Source of the DNA: Arthrobacter globiformis
GTDB lineage: Bacteria; Actinomycetota; Actinomycetes; Actinomycetales; Micrococcaceae
Length of the DNA: 64,000 nt
NCBI RefSeq assembly: GCF_030815865.1
Contig: NZ_JAUSXI010000001.1
Location: forward strand, 1,798,001-1,862,000
Direction of reading: 5' to 3'
Each line of letters starts with the position of its first letter. Positions within the stretch are counted from its first letter, which is position 1. Made by a program: the position numbers and the translations under genes. The notes beneath the pieces were generated by a model that worked only from the letters and a program-made list of their open reading frames with translations, searched no databases and had not been told where the DNA came from. Shown here in pieces: positions 8,872 to 16,688 of this stretch.

Positions 8872-10557
8872 CTAGTCGAGCATGGCGCGTTTGAGGGTGT
8901 CGAGGCCTACGGAGCCGATGTTGAGAGCCTTGGTGTGGAAGGCCTTGAGGTCGAAACCCGGCCGGGCTTCGAGTTCCGCGCGGATCTCCTCCCACAGGCG
9001 CTGGCCCACCTTGTAGGACGGGGCCTGGCCCGGCCAGCCGAGGTAGCGTGCGAACTCGAACTGCAGGTTGCCCTCGCTGATGTCCAGGTTGGCCTTGAGG
9101 AAGTCGAAGCCCTTCTCCGGCGTCCAGGTGCCCGTTCCCCAGCGTGCGGGCACGTCAAGTTCCAGGTGCACCCCGATGTCGAAGACCACCCGGGCGGCCC
9201 GCATGCGCTGCATGTCCAGCATGCCCATGTGGTCGCCCGGATCCTTCAGGTAGCCGAGTTCCTCCATGAGCTTCTCGGCATACAGGGCCCAGCCCTCGCC
9301 GTGCCCCGAGGTCCAGCAGACGTTGCGCCGCCAGCTGTTGAGCAGTTCGCGCCGGAGAACGGCAGTGGCGATCTGCAGATGGTGGCCGGGCACGCCCTCA
9401 TGGAACACCGTGGTGGTTTCTGCCCAGGTGGTGAACGTGTCCTCGCCCGCGGGCACGGACCACCACATGCGCCCGGGCCGGCTGAAGTCGTCCGACGGCC
9501 CCGTGTAATAGATGCCGCCCTCGTCGGTCGGCGCGATCCGGCATTCAAGTGTCTTCATGACGTCGGGAATCTCGAAGTGGATGCCGGCAAGGTCGGATAC
9601 GGCACGGTCGGACAGCTCCTGCATCCACGCCGTCAGGGCTTCCGTTCCCACAAGCCGGCGGGCTGGATCGCTGTTGAGGATCTCCTTGGCCTCCGCTATG
9701 GAGGCGCCCGGCTTGATCTGCCCAGCCACCTGTTCCTGCGCGGCAATGATTCGCTCGAGCTCCTCAACGCCCCAGGCGTAGGTTTCTTCGAGGTCGACGG
9801 CGGCGCCGAGGAACACCCGCGAGGCGAGGGCGTAGCGCTCCCGGCCCACGGCGTCCTGCTCCGGGGCGACGGGCAGCAGCTCGTCCTGCAGGAATGCGGC
9901 CAGTCCGGCGTACGCCGCCCGGGCGGCGGCAGCACCGGCGTCGAGCTTCTCCTGCAGTTCCGCCGGGAGCGGGCCGTCCGCCGTTTTGGCGTCGGCGGCG
10001 AGCTTCGCGAAGAAGCCGTCCGCCGCGGCGTATTTGTTGGTTTGCTCGATCACGATCGACACCTGACGCCGGGCCGAGACCTTGCCGCTGTCCCTGGCCG
10101 TACGCAGGGACTCGATGTAGCCGGTGACAGCCGCCGGCACACTGTGCGTGCGGCCCGCGATGTTCGCCCAGTGCTCCTCGATGTCCGTGGGCATGAGATC
10201 GAAGATCGACCGGATGTTCTGCGCCGGGGAGTCGATGTTGTTCAGTTCGGCGAGGCTCCAGCCCGAGTCGTGGATCTCAAGCTGGAGTCCGAGGCGTTCG
10301 CGCAGGGCATCGAGGGTGACGGCGTCGACGTCGTCAACGGGTTCCAGCCCATCGAGGGCCTCCAGGGTCTTTCGTTCCGCCGCGGCGAACCTGCTAAGTC
10401 CGGCAGGGGAAAAGTCCTGGAACTCAGTGTCGTGCCCGGGGATGCCGAGCGTGGTGGCCAGGCTCGGATCCAGGGCGAGAAGCGTTTCGGTGTGGGCGTC
10501 GGCGACGGCGTCGATGGCGGTCCGGGGGCGCGCTGGGGCGGCAGATTCAGTAGTCAC
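8872..10557 (-). CDS. DUF885 family metalloprotein, probable hydrolase
   Basis: 561 residues, member of the DUF885 family, whose conserved HExxxxH-like motif is seen here as HEGVPGHHLQ, followed by GHGEGWALYAEKL. Together these resemble the zinc site of gluzincin-like peptidases, so a zinc-dependent hydrolase is inferred; the reaction is unknown. No signal peptide; probably cytoplasmic. The start at 10555-10557 gives MTTESAAPARPRTAID. It lies 52 bases downstream of accE on the same strand, but nothing links the two functionally. Confidence 0.87.
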   Translation of the reverse strand: MTTESAAPARPRTAIDAVADAHTETLLALDPSLATTLGIPGHDTEFQDFSPAGLSRFAAAERKTLEALDGLEPVDDVDAVTLDALRERLGLQLEIHDSGWSLAELNNIDSPAQNIRSIFDLMPTDIEEHWANIAGRTHSVPAAVTGYIESLRTARDSGKVSARRQVSIVIEQTNKYAAADGFFAKLAADAKTADGPLPAELQEKLDAGAAAARAAYAGLAAFLQDELLPVAPEQDAVGRERYALASRVFLGAAVDLEETYAWGVEELERIIAAQEQVAGQIKPGASIAEAKEILNSDPARRLVGTEALTAWMQELSDRAVSDLAGIHFEIPDVMKTLECRIAPTDEGGIYYTGPSDDFSRPGRMWWSVPAGEDTFTTWAETTTVFHEGVPGHHLQIATAVLRRELLNSWRRNVCWTSGHGEGWALYAEKLMEELGYLKDPGDHMGMLDMQRMRAARVVFDIGVHLELDVPARWGTGTWTPEKGFDFLKANLDISEGNLQFEFARYLGWPGQAPSYKVGQRLWEEIRAELEARPGFDLKAFHTKALNIGSVGLDTLKRAMLD

Positions 10558-10609
10558 CCCACGAGACTAACCGCGGGGTTCCGGTTATGAAAGACTTACT
10601 GAATTTTAG

Positions 10610-10855
10610 TCAGCCCCGGCTTCGCTTCCAGGCGCCCGGACCCGGCGTCGGCGCCAGCCGCAGCTGCTGGCGCCGCACCCAGTGGCGCGTGCTGGGCTTC
10701 TCCGGGCCGGCTGTTTCGCCCGGCTCCAGGGAAAGTACGACGGCGGTAAGCGCCGCCAGCTCCTCGGGCGTCGGTTCGCCCTTGGTGACGGAGAACAGGG
10801 CCGCGGCCGGCCCAACGGACTGGGCGGGGTCAACCGCCGGATTCTGGGCGCTCAC
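10610..10855 (-). CDS. accE: Acyl-CoA carboxylase epsilon subunit
   Basis: Small accessory subunit that stabilises the alpha-beta complex of actinobacterial acyl-CoA carboxylases (ACC_epsilon family). 81 residues. The core [13 protein letters not shown] and a conserved Trp region (RHWVRRQQL) followed by a basic, Pro-rich tail fit that family. The GTG start at 10853-10855 overlaps the stop of the beta-chain gene by three bases, so the two are co-translated. It carries no catalytic residues of its own. Confidence 0.85.
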   Translation of the reverse strand: MSAQNPAVDPAQSVGPAAALFSVTKGEPTPEELAALTAVVLSLEPGETAGPEKPSTRHWVRRQQLRLAPTPGPGAWKRSRG

Positions 10856-12435
10856 AGCGGGATGTTTCCGTGCTTCTTCGTGGGCAGGCTGGCACGCTTG
10901 TCGCGCAGCGCCCGCAGTCCCTTGATGATCTGCAGCCGCGTGTCCGATGGCGCGATGACGGCGTCAACATAGCCCAGCTCCGCGGCCTGGTACGGGTTGA
11001 GCAGCTCTTCCTCATACTGCCGGATCACGTCGGCGCGCTTGGCCTCGACGTCGCCCCCGGACTCGGCAACGGCGGCGAGATCGCGCCGGTAGAGGATGTT
11101 GACGGCTCCCTGCGCGCCCATCACGCCGATCTGGGCCGTGGGCCATGCGAGGTTCAGGTCGGCCCCGAGCTTCTTGGATCCCATCACGATGTACGCGCCG
11201 CCGTAGGCCTTCCGGGTGATCACGGTCAGCTTGGGCACGGTGGCTTCGGCATAGGCGTAGAGAAGCTTGGCGCCGCGGCGGATGATGCCCTGGAACTCCT
11301 GGTCCTTGCCGGGCAGGAAGCCCGGGACATCGACGAGGGTGATGATCGGAATGTTGAACGCGTCGCAGTGGCGGACGAAGCGGGCCGCCTTTTCGGAGGC
11401 CGAGATGTCCAGCGTGCCGGCGAACTGCAGCGGCTGGTTGGCCACGATGCCGACCGTGTGGCCTTCGACCCGGCCGTAGCCGATCATCACGTTCGGTGCG
11501 TACAGCGACTGCATTTCAAGGAAGTGCGCGTCGTCGACGATTTGCTCGATGACCTTGCGCATGTCGTAGGGCTGGTTCGCGGAGTCCGGGACCAGCGTGT
11601 CGAGGGTGAGGTCGTCGTCGTCGAGCTCGAGCTCCTGCTGGTGCTCCTGCACCGGCGCCTCGGAAAGGTTGTTGGAGGGCAGGAAGTCCAGCAGTTCCCG
11701 GACGAACTCGATGGCGTCGGCCTCGTCGGAGGCCAGATAGGTGGAGGTGCCGGTGGTGGCGTTGTGCTGCCGGGCGCCGCCGAGGGTCTCCATGTCCACG
11801 TCCTCGCCGGTGACGGTCTTGATGACATCAGGGCCGGTGATGAACATGTGGGAGGTCTTGTCCACCATGACCACGTAGTCGGTCAGGGCGGGGGAGTAGG
11901 CTGCGCCGCCGGCGCACGGGCCCATGATGAGGGAGATCTGGGGCACCACGCCGGAGGCGTGCACGTTGTTGCGGAAGATGTCCGCAAACATGGCCAGCGA
12001 GGCGACACCCTCCTGGATCCGGGCTCCGCCGCCGTCGTTGATGCCCACCATCGGGCAGCCGTTGCGCAGCGCAAACTCCTGGACCTTCACGATCTTTTCG
12101 CCGTTGACCTGGCTCAGGGAGCCGCCGTAGACGCTGAAGTCCTGGCTGTAGAGGGCCACGAGCCGGCCGTCCACGGTTCCGTAACCCGACACGACGCCGT
12201 CGCCGAGCGGCTTCTTCTTCTCCATGCCGAAGGCGGTGGAGCGGTGGACCGCCAGGGCGTCGAACTCCACGAAGGAGCCTTCGTCCACGAGCAGGTCGAT
12301 GCGCTCGCGGGCGGTGTTCTTGCCGCGCGCATGCTGCTTCTCGATGGCTTCAGGGCCGGACGGCTGCTCAGCACGGGCCTGGCGGTCGCGGAAATCGGCA
12401 ATCTTTCCCGCCGTCGTGGTCAGATCGTGGCTCAT
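10852..12435 (-). CDS. accB: Acyl-CoA carboxylase beta chain (carboxyltransferase)
   Basis: Transfers the carboxyl group from carboxybiotin to acetyl- or propionyl-CoA; acts in a complex with the alpha chain at 1-1422 and with AccE. 527 residues, normal for the family. Seen: N-terminal [18 protein letters not shown], the oxyanion regions [13 protein letters not shown] and [13 protein letters not shown] in the first crotonase-like half, and [10 protein letters not shown] and [14 protein letters not shown] in the second half. A long upstream in-frame extension is possible on paper. ATG 12433-12435 is preceded by GGAGA at good spacing and gives the usual [13 protein letters not shown] palindrome shared with accA lies about 145 bases upstream. 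Confidence 0.95.
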   Translation of the reverse strand: MSHDLTTTAGKIADFRDRQARAEQPSGPEAIEKQHARGKNTARERIDLLVDEGSFVEFDALAVHRSTAFGMEKKKPLGDGVVSGYGTVDGRLVALYSQDFSVYGGSLSQVNGEKIVKVQEFALRNGCPMVGINDGGGARIQEGVASLAMFADIFRNNVHASGVVPQISLIMGPCAGGAAYSPALTDYVVMVDKTSHMFITGPDVIKTVTGEDVDMETLGGARQHNATTGTSTYLASDEADAIEFVRELLDFLPSNNLSEAPVQEHQQELELDDDDLTLDTLVPDSANQPYDMRKVIEQIVDDAHFLEMQSLYAPNVMIGYGRVEGHTVGIVANQPLQFAGTLDISASEKAARFVRHCDAFNIPIITLVDVPGFLPGKDQEFQGIIRRGAKLLYAYAEATVPKLTVITRKAYGGAYIVMGSKKLGADLNLAWPTAQIGVMGAQGAVNILYRRDLAAVAESGGDVEAKRADVIRQYEEELLNPYQAAELGYVDAVIAPSDTRLQIIKGLRALRDKRASLPTKKHGNIPL

Positions 12436-12578
12436 GAAGTGTCTCCGGCTCTGTAGCTGTTGTGCTGTGGCTGTTCTGCTGCGGCAGCGTGACGCGGGCC
12501 CTGGTTGCCGGTTTAAGTAGCATCCGTACAAATCCAAAGCCCTGATGGCTAGTCTAGTGACGCCAATTTCCGGGACCG

Positions 12579-12595
12579 CTGTAGGGTTCCTACAA
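12579..12595. promoter_or_regulatory. 17-bp palindrome upstream of accB, candidate operator
   Basis: Read on the minus strand it is TTGTAG-GAACC-CTACAG, matching the accA-side element (TTGTAG-N5-CTACAA) in both arms but one base. It lies in the divergent region between accB and the SDR gene. Likely bound by a common regulator of the carboxylase genes. Confidence 0.5.
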
Positions 12596-12627
12596 TTTTC
12601 GTCCGTGGCGCCGACGGAAACGCCGAT

Positions 12628-12659
12628 GTTACTCGCGGGTAACAAAGTGCGGCTAGAGT
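12628..12659 (+). promoter_or_regulatory. SDR promoter with inverted repeat
   Basis: GTTAC-N6-GTAAC (12628-12643) is followed by a -10 box TAGAGT (12654-12659) that ends 6 bases before the ATG of the SDR gene. The spacing fits leaderless transcription; the repeat covers the -35 region and may be an operator. Confidence 0.5.
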
Positions 12660-12665
12660 GTCCCT

Positions 12666-13568
12666 ATGACTTCGAGCAGCGACGCTTACCCTGTTCCGTC
12701 CACGCCTTACAGGGCCACCGGCAGCCTTCAGGGCCGGACCATCCTGATGTCCGGAGGAAGCCGCGGCATCGGCTTGGCCATCGCCCGGCGGGCAGCGCGC
12801 GACGGTGCCAACGTGGTGCTGCTCGCCAAGACCGGAGAGCCCCATGCGAAGCTCGAGGGCACTGTCTACAGCGCCGCCGAAGAACTGGAGGCCGCCGGCG
12901 GCAGTGCCCTGCCTCTGGTGGGGGACGTCCGGAACGACGACGACGTCGCGCGCGCCGTGGACGCCGCCGTCGGCCGTTTCGGGGGAATCGACGTCGTCAT
13001 CAACAACGCCTCCGCGATCGATCTTTCGCCGACGGACACGGTGGACATGAAGCGCTACGACCTCATGCAGGACGTCAACGTCCGCGGCACCTTCCTGCTT
13101 TCCAAGCTGGCGCTCCCCGCACTGCGCAAATCCTCCGGCGGCCACATCCTCACGCTCTCGCCGCCCCTGAATCTCGACCCTAAGTGGGCTGGCCGGCACC
13201 TGGCATACACCATCGCCAAGTACGGCATGAGCCTGACCACCCTGGGCCTTGCCGAGGAGCTCAGGAACGACGGCATCTGCGTCAACTCGCTGTGGCCGCG
13301 GACGCTGATCGATACGGCCGCCATCCGGAACATGGCCGGCGGTGAGTTGATGGTCCGGGCTGCCCGCGGACCAGAAATCATGGCCGACGCAGCCCATGCC
13401 GTGCTCACCGGTACTGCGGACCGTACCGGCAACATCACTGCCGGCACCATCAACACGGGCAACTTCTATACGGACGAGCAGGTCCTGGCCGCCGCCGGCG
13501 TCACGGATTTCAGGCACTACAGCCTGGGGGCCGCCGAAGCGGACCTGGTCCCTGACATCTTCCTATGA
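12666..13568 (+). CDS. SDR family oxidoreductase, HSDL2-like
   Basis: NAD(P)-dependent short-chain dehydrogenase/reductase, cytoplasmic, substrate unknown. 300 residues. Cofactor loop SGGSRGIGLAIA, then INNAS, and the active-site YTIAKYG (Tyr-x3-Lys). The longer spacing after the first strand, the TLSPPLNLDP segment before the catalytic Tyr and the SLWPRTLIDTAAI segment resemble the hydroxysteroid-dehydrogenase-like 2 branch. ATG 12666 is supported by a leaderless -10 box. Gene neighbours (carboxylase, birA) hint at lipid or acyl-CoA metabolism only loosely. Confidence 0.88.
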   Translation: MTSSSDAYPVPSTPYRATGSLQGRTILMSGGSRGIGLAIARRAARDGANVVLLAKTGEPHAKLEGTVYSAAEELEAAGGSALPLVGDVRNDDDVARAVDAAVGRFGGIDVVINNASAIDLSPTDTVDMKRYDLMQDVNVRGTFLLSKLALPALRKSSGGHILTLSPPLNLDPKWAGRHLAYTIAKYGMSLTTLGLAEELRNDGICVNSLWPRTLIDTAAIRNMAGGELMVRAARGPEIMADAAHAVLTGTADRTGNITAGTINTGNFYTDEQVLAAAGVTDFRHYSLGAAEADLVPDIFL

Positions 13569-13635
13569 GCCGGCATCTTCCTATGCGCCGGCTTCTGACC
13601 ACGGGCCTTCCCGGCCGTGCGGCCCGGCGAGTCGC

Positions 13636-13641
13636 TAGGAT
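13636..13641 (+). promoter_or_regulatory. -10 box of birA (leaderless)
   Basis: TAGGAT ends 6 bases before the birA ATG, leaving no room for a ribosome binding site; none is seen. Confidence 0.5.
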
Positions 13642-13647
13642 TCAACT

Positions 13648-14664
13648 ATGGATGCCGCACGCCCTGACGATAGCCGTGGACCGCAGGAAAACCTGACCGG
13701 AGCGAGGGGCCTGCCCGAGCGGCCCGCCCTGGACCGGGAAGCCCTGTCCGACGCCAACTTCCTCGCCGCCACCGGCATCGCGCAGCTGACGGTTGTGGAG
13801 ACAACCGGGTCCACCAACACCGACCTTTTGCAGGCCGTGACCGCGGATCCCAAGGCCTGCCCCGATCTGGCAGTCCTGACGGCGGAGCATCAAACTGCGG
13901 CCCGTGGCCGGCTGGACCGCGCCTGGGAAGCGCCCGCCCGCAGCTCCGTCCTGGTCTCGCTGGTGCTGCGGCCCGTTAATGCTGACGGCCGCCCCCTGCC
14001 CACCCAGACCTACTCATGGCTGTCGCTCCTGGCCGCCGTCGCGCTGCGCGATGCACTGGACGAGACGGCGGGAATTCCGGCTGAGCTGAAATGGCCGAAT
14101 GATGTCCTGGTGCGCGGCGGAAAAATCGCCGGCATCCTCGCCCAGCTCGGCCCCCTGGGCGACGGATCGGTGCCGCCCGTCATTCTGGGCACCGGGCTGA
14201 ACGTCACGCTCACCGAGGACGAGCTGCCGGTGCCCACTGCCACGTCCGTCCAGCTGCAGGGTGCCGGAACAGTGGACCGCACGGCGCTCCTGAAAAGCTA
14301 TCTCTCCCGTTTTTGCACGCTTTACCGCAGCTTCTGCAACGCCGACGGCGATGCCACGGCCGGCTTGGCCGGCGGCCCGTCGCTGCACAAGCGCGTCGAA
14401 ACGGCGATGGTCACCCTCGGCCAGCAGGTCCGCGCCCAGCTTCCCGGCGACCACGAAATCATCGGCCACGCCTCCCGGCTTGATGACTCAGGCTCCCTGC
14501 TGGTGGTGGATGCCTCTTCCCACGAGCATGTAGTAACTGCGGGGGATGTGGTCCACCTGCGGCCGTGGTCCCCGCAGGGCCCTGAGAAGCATGGGGCTGC
14601 CAAGCGCAGCTCTGAGAAGCACAGCTCTTACCAGCAGGGGTCCGGCGAAAGCGGTTATGCGTAA
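13648..14664 (+). CDS. birA: Biotin--[acetyl-CoA-carboxylase] ligase
   Basis: Attaches biotin to the carrier domain of the acyl-CoA carboxylase alpha chain via biotinyl-AMP. 338 residues. Seen: ETTGSTNTDLLQ, the biotin loop AARGRLDRAW, KWPNDVLVRGGKIAGIL (catalytic Lys region), and a small C-terminal domain. It has no N-terminal winged helix, so this is the single-function (group I) ligase and not a repressor. A low-complexity Ser/Lys/His/Gly tail of about 25 residues follows. It lies in a fitting context about 1.2 kb from accB on the other strand. The last 8 bases overlap the next gene. Confidence 0.94.
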   Translation: MDAARPDDSRGPQENLTGARGLPERPALDREALSDANFLAATGIAQLTVVETTGSTNTDLLQAVTADPKACPDLAVLTAEHQTAARGRLDRAWEAPARSSVLVSLVLRPVNADGRPLPTQTYSWLSLLAAVALRDALDETAGIPAELKWPNDVLVRGGKIAGILAQLGPLGDGSVPPVILGTGLNVTLTEDELPVPTATSVQLQGAGTVDRTALLKSYLSRFCTLYRSFCNADGDATAGLAGGPSLHKRVETAMVTLGQQVRAQLPGDHEIIGHASRLDDSGSLLVVDASSHEHVVTAGDVVHLRPWSPQGPEKHGAAKRSSEKHSSYQQGSGESGYA

Positions 14665-15256
14665 AGAACTCCTCCCGGGCGAGCAGGTCATCGTGGTGAC
14701 CCGCCCGCAGCCCAGGGTGCTGTTCCTTCCGGCGGTGGTTTTCGTTGTGGTGCCCGCCCTGGCGGCATTCGCAAGCGCGTGGATTATCCGCGGCGGCCTG
14801 TCCGCGCTTGCCCCGGCCATCACCGGGGAATGGACGTTCTGGGCGGTGGCCGGCTGTGTGCTGGCCGGCCTGTGGATCCTCCTGGGGTACTGCCTGCCCC
14901 GGCTGCTGCGGTGGCAGGCGACCAGGTATTTCCTGACCAGCCAGCGGGTCCTGGCGCGGTACGGCATGCTCCGGCGCCGGAACCGGCAGGTTTTCCTGGC
15001 CTCGGTGCGTAATGTCACAATCAGCCAGTCGATGCTCCAGCGGATGTTGCGTTCGGGGAATATATCCTTGGATGCCGGGCACCATTTCGGCAACGTGCTG
15101 AAGGATGTGCCGGAAGTTGCCACCTTCCACAGGTTCTTGCTGGACGCCCTTGATGAGCTTCCGGACGACGAACCATTTGGATTTGGTCAGGCGCCGGATG
15201 AGCCCGGCGCCCGGTTTCCGCGGGATGTGAGAGAAGGTGGAAGAGATGAACGATGA
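14657..15256 (+). CDS. PH domain-containing membrane protein
   Basis: 199 residues with two predicted membrane helices near the N-terminus (FLPAVVFVVVPALAAFASAW and the stretch around WAVAGCVLAGLWILLGYCLP) and a cytoplasmic bacterial PH-like (bPH_2/YdbT) domain. Its signature is seen as TRYFLTSQRVLARYGMLRRR and VRNVTISQSMLQRML. Role unknown; such proteins are often of envelope or transport accessory type. ATG at 14657 overlaps the end of birA; an earlier in-frame start would lie within birA. Followed by an overlapping nucleotidyl cyclase, so the three genes probably form an operon. Confidence 0.8.
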   Translation: MRKELLPGEQVIVVTRPQPRVLFLPAVVFVVVPALAAFASAWIIRGGLSALAPAITGEWTFWAVAGCVLAGLWILLGYCLPRLLRWQATRYFLTSQRVLARYGMLRRRNRQVFLASVRNVTISQSMLQRMLRSGNISLDAGHHFGNVLKDVPEVATFHRFLLDALDELPDDEPFGFGQAPDEPGARFPRDVREGGRDER

Positions 15257-16451
15257 GGATCAGCGCGGCGCCCAGGAGACAGGCACCCACGAGGCCGGCA
15301 CAGACGGGTTTGGCACAGACGGGTCTGGCACAGACGAGTCAGGCGCGCAGGACACCGGTCACCGGGAGGTGACGGACGCCGTCGTCGAAAATCCGGCCAC
15401 CGGTACCCTGTCCGCGGAGCGCATAGCGGCAAAGAGTCTCGAATCAAGGCTTCTCGGCGGGGAACGCAAGCTGCGCCGCCGCGAGGTGGCGGGCGGTGTG
15501 GGCCTGTCGCTGCTCTCGGCGCGCAAACTGTGGCGGGCACTGGGCTTCCCGAACTTCGGTGACGACGACGTCGCCTTTACGGAACGCGACCAGGCGGCCC
15601 TGTCCACGGCTGTGGGCATGGTCCGGAACGGAAAGCTCACCGAGGAGGCAGCCATCTCGGTCACCCGTGCCATCGGGCAGATGACGGACCGCATGGTGGT
15701 GTGGCAGATCGAGGCCCTGGTTGAGGACATGGTCCACGAACAGGGGCTTACCGACGCCCAGGCCCGCAAGCGGCTGGTCCACGAACTGCCTGCCTTGGTG
15801 GATCCCCTCGAGGAGATGCTTGTCTACTCTTGGCGGCGTCAGCTTAACGCCGGTGTGCAGCGGCTGGCTGTCCGGGCGGAAGCCGGCCTGCAGGCCAGCG
15901 AGGAGGGCCGCGAAGGCGACGAGGACGATGCGCCGCTTCCGCTGGCGCGCGCCGTTGGCTTCGCCGACCTGGTGTCCTACACGAGCCTTTCAAGGCGGAT
16001 GAACGAGAAGACGCTCGCCAAGCTGGTGCAGCGGTTCGAGAACAAGTGCGCGGAGATCATCTCGGTGGGCGGTGGCCGGCTGGTGAAGACCGTGGGCGAT
16101 GAAGTCCTCTACATCGCCGAGACACCGGCTGCGGGCGCCGAAATATCGCTTGCCCTGGCCGAAGCCTTCACCCGGGACGAGATCCTGCCCGAGGCACGGG
16201 TTGCCATGGTCTGGGGGCGGATCCTTTCCCGTCTGGGCGACATTTACGGGCCCACCGTCAACCTTGCTGCCCGCCTCACCACGCTGGCCGATCCGGGGAC
16301 CGTGCTGGTCGACTCGATGACGGCGGCGGCACTGGACCAGGACGAGCGGTTCGTGCTTATTCCCCAGGACGTGGAGAACGTCCGGGGATTCGGGGAGATC
16401 CAGCCGGTCACCCTGGCGCGGGGACAGGGCAAGGGCCTGGTCCTGGACTAA
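15246..16451 (+). CDS. Class III adenylate/guanylate cyclase with N-terminal regulatory domain
   Basis: Predicted to make cAMP from ATP in the cytoplasm. 401 residues. A Thr/Gly/Asp-rich start is followed by a helical regulatory domain (about 60-200) resembling the autoinhibitory pH-sensing domain of mycobacterial Rv1264. The catalytic domain (about 235-395) has both metal-binding Asp residues (FADLV, Asp241; TVGDEVL, Asp285) and the transition-state pair NLAAR (Asn339, Arg343), so it should be active. Substrate specificity is not certain. The start at ATG 15246 overlaps the preceding gene by 11 bases. A GTG three codons upstream is the alternative. Confidence 0.88.
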   Translation: MNDEDQRGAQETGTHEAGTDGFGTDGSGTDESGAQDTGHREVTDAVVENPATGTLSAERIAAKSLESRLLGGERKLRRREVAGGVGLSLLSARKLWRALGFPNFGDDDVAFTERDQAALSTAVGMVRNGKLTEEAAISVTRAIGQMTDRMVVWQIEALVEDMVHEQGLTDAQARKRLVHELPALVDPLEEMLVYSWRRQLNAGVQRLAVRAEAGLQASEEGREGDEDDAPLPLARAVGFADLVSYTSLSRRMNEKTLAKLVQRFENKCAEIISVGGGRLVKTVGDEVLYIAETPAAGAEISLALAEAFTRDEILPEARVAMVWGRILSRLGDIYGPTVNLAARLTTLADPGTVLVDSMTAAALDQDERFVLIPQDVENVRGFGEIQPVTLARGQGKGLVLD

Positions 16452-16535
16452 GGCAGCGTGGGGAGTCCTCCCCATCGCCGGGACAGGACTGCGCGGGTAG
16501 GCTGGCAGGGTAACGGACGGCCCCGGCGGCTGTTC

Positions 16536-16564
16536 TTGGACAAGCCGCCGCGCCCATGTAATAG
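16536..16564 (+). promoter_or_regulatory. Candidate promoter of the Ig/FN3-kinase-FtsK cluster
   Basis: TTGGAC (16536-16541), 17-base spacer, TAATAG (16559-16564). This is the best sigma-70-like match in the 237-base gap before the 2034-residue protein. It would leave a leader of about 115 bases containing a small hairpin, AGCCGC/GCGGCT, near 16642-16661. The -35 overlaps another inverted repeat (GGCGGCT...AGCCGCC). Confidence 0.5.
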
Positions 16565-16688
16565 TCGAGGCTCAGAATTGTTCCGGCGTCTCTACGGGGG
16601 AGTGGCGGAATGTCACCGGCCCGTGATGAACATCAGGGGCTAGCAAGCCGCGCTCAGGCGGCTGTGATTTCAGGGGAATAATAACGCT

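Noticed and set aside
8629..10590. 653-codon plus-strand frame opposite DUF885
   Set aside because: Antisense shadow; DUF885 has its zinc motif and normal length.
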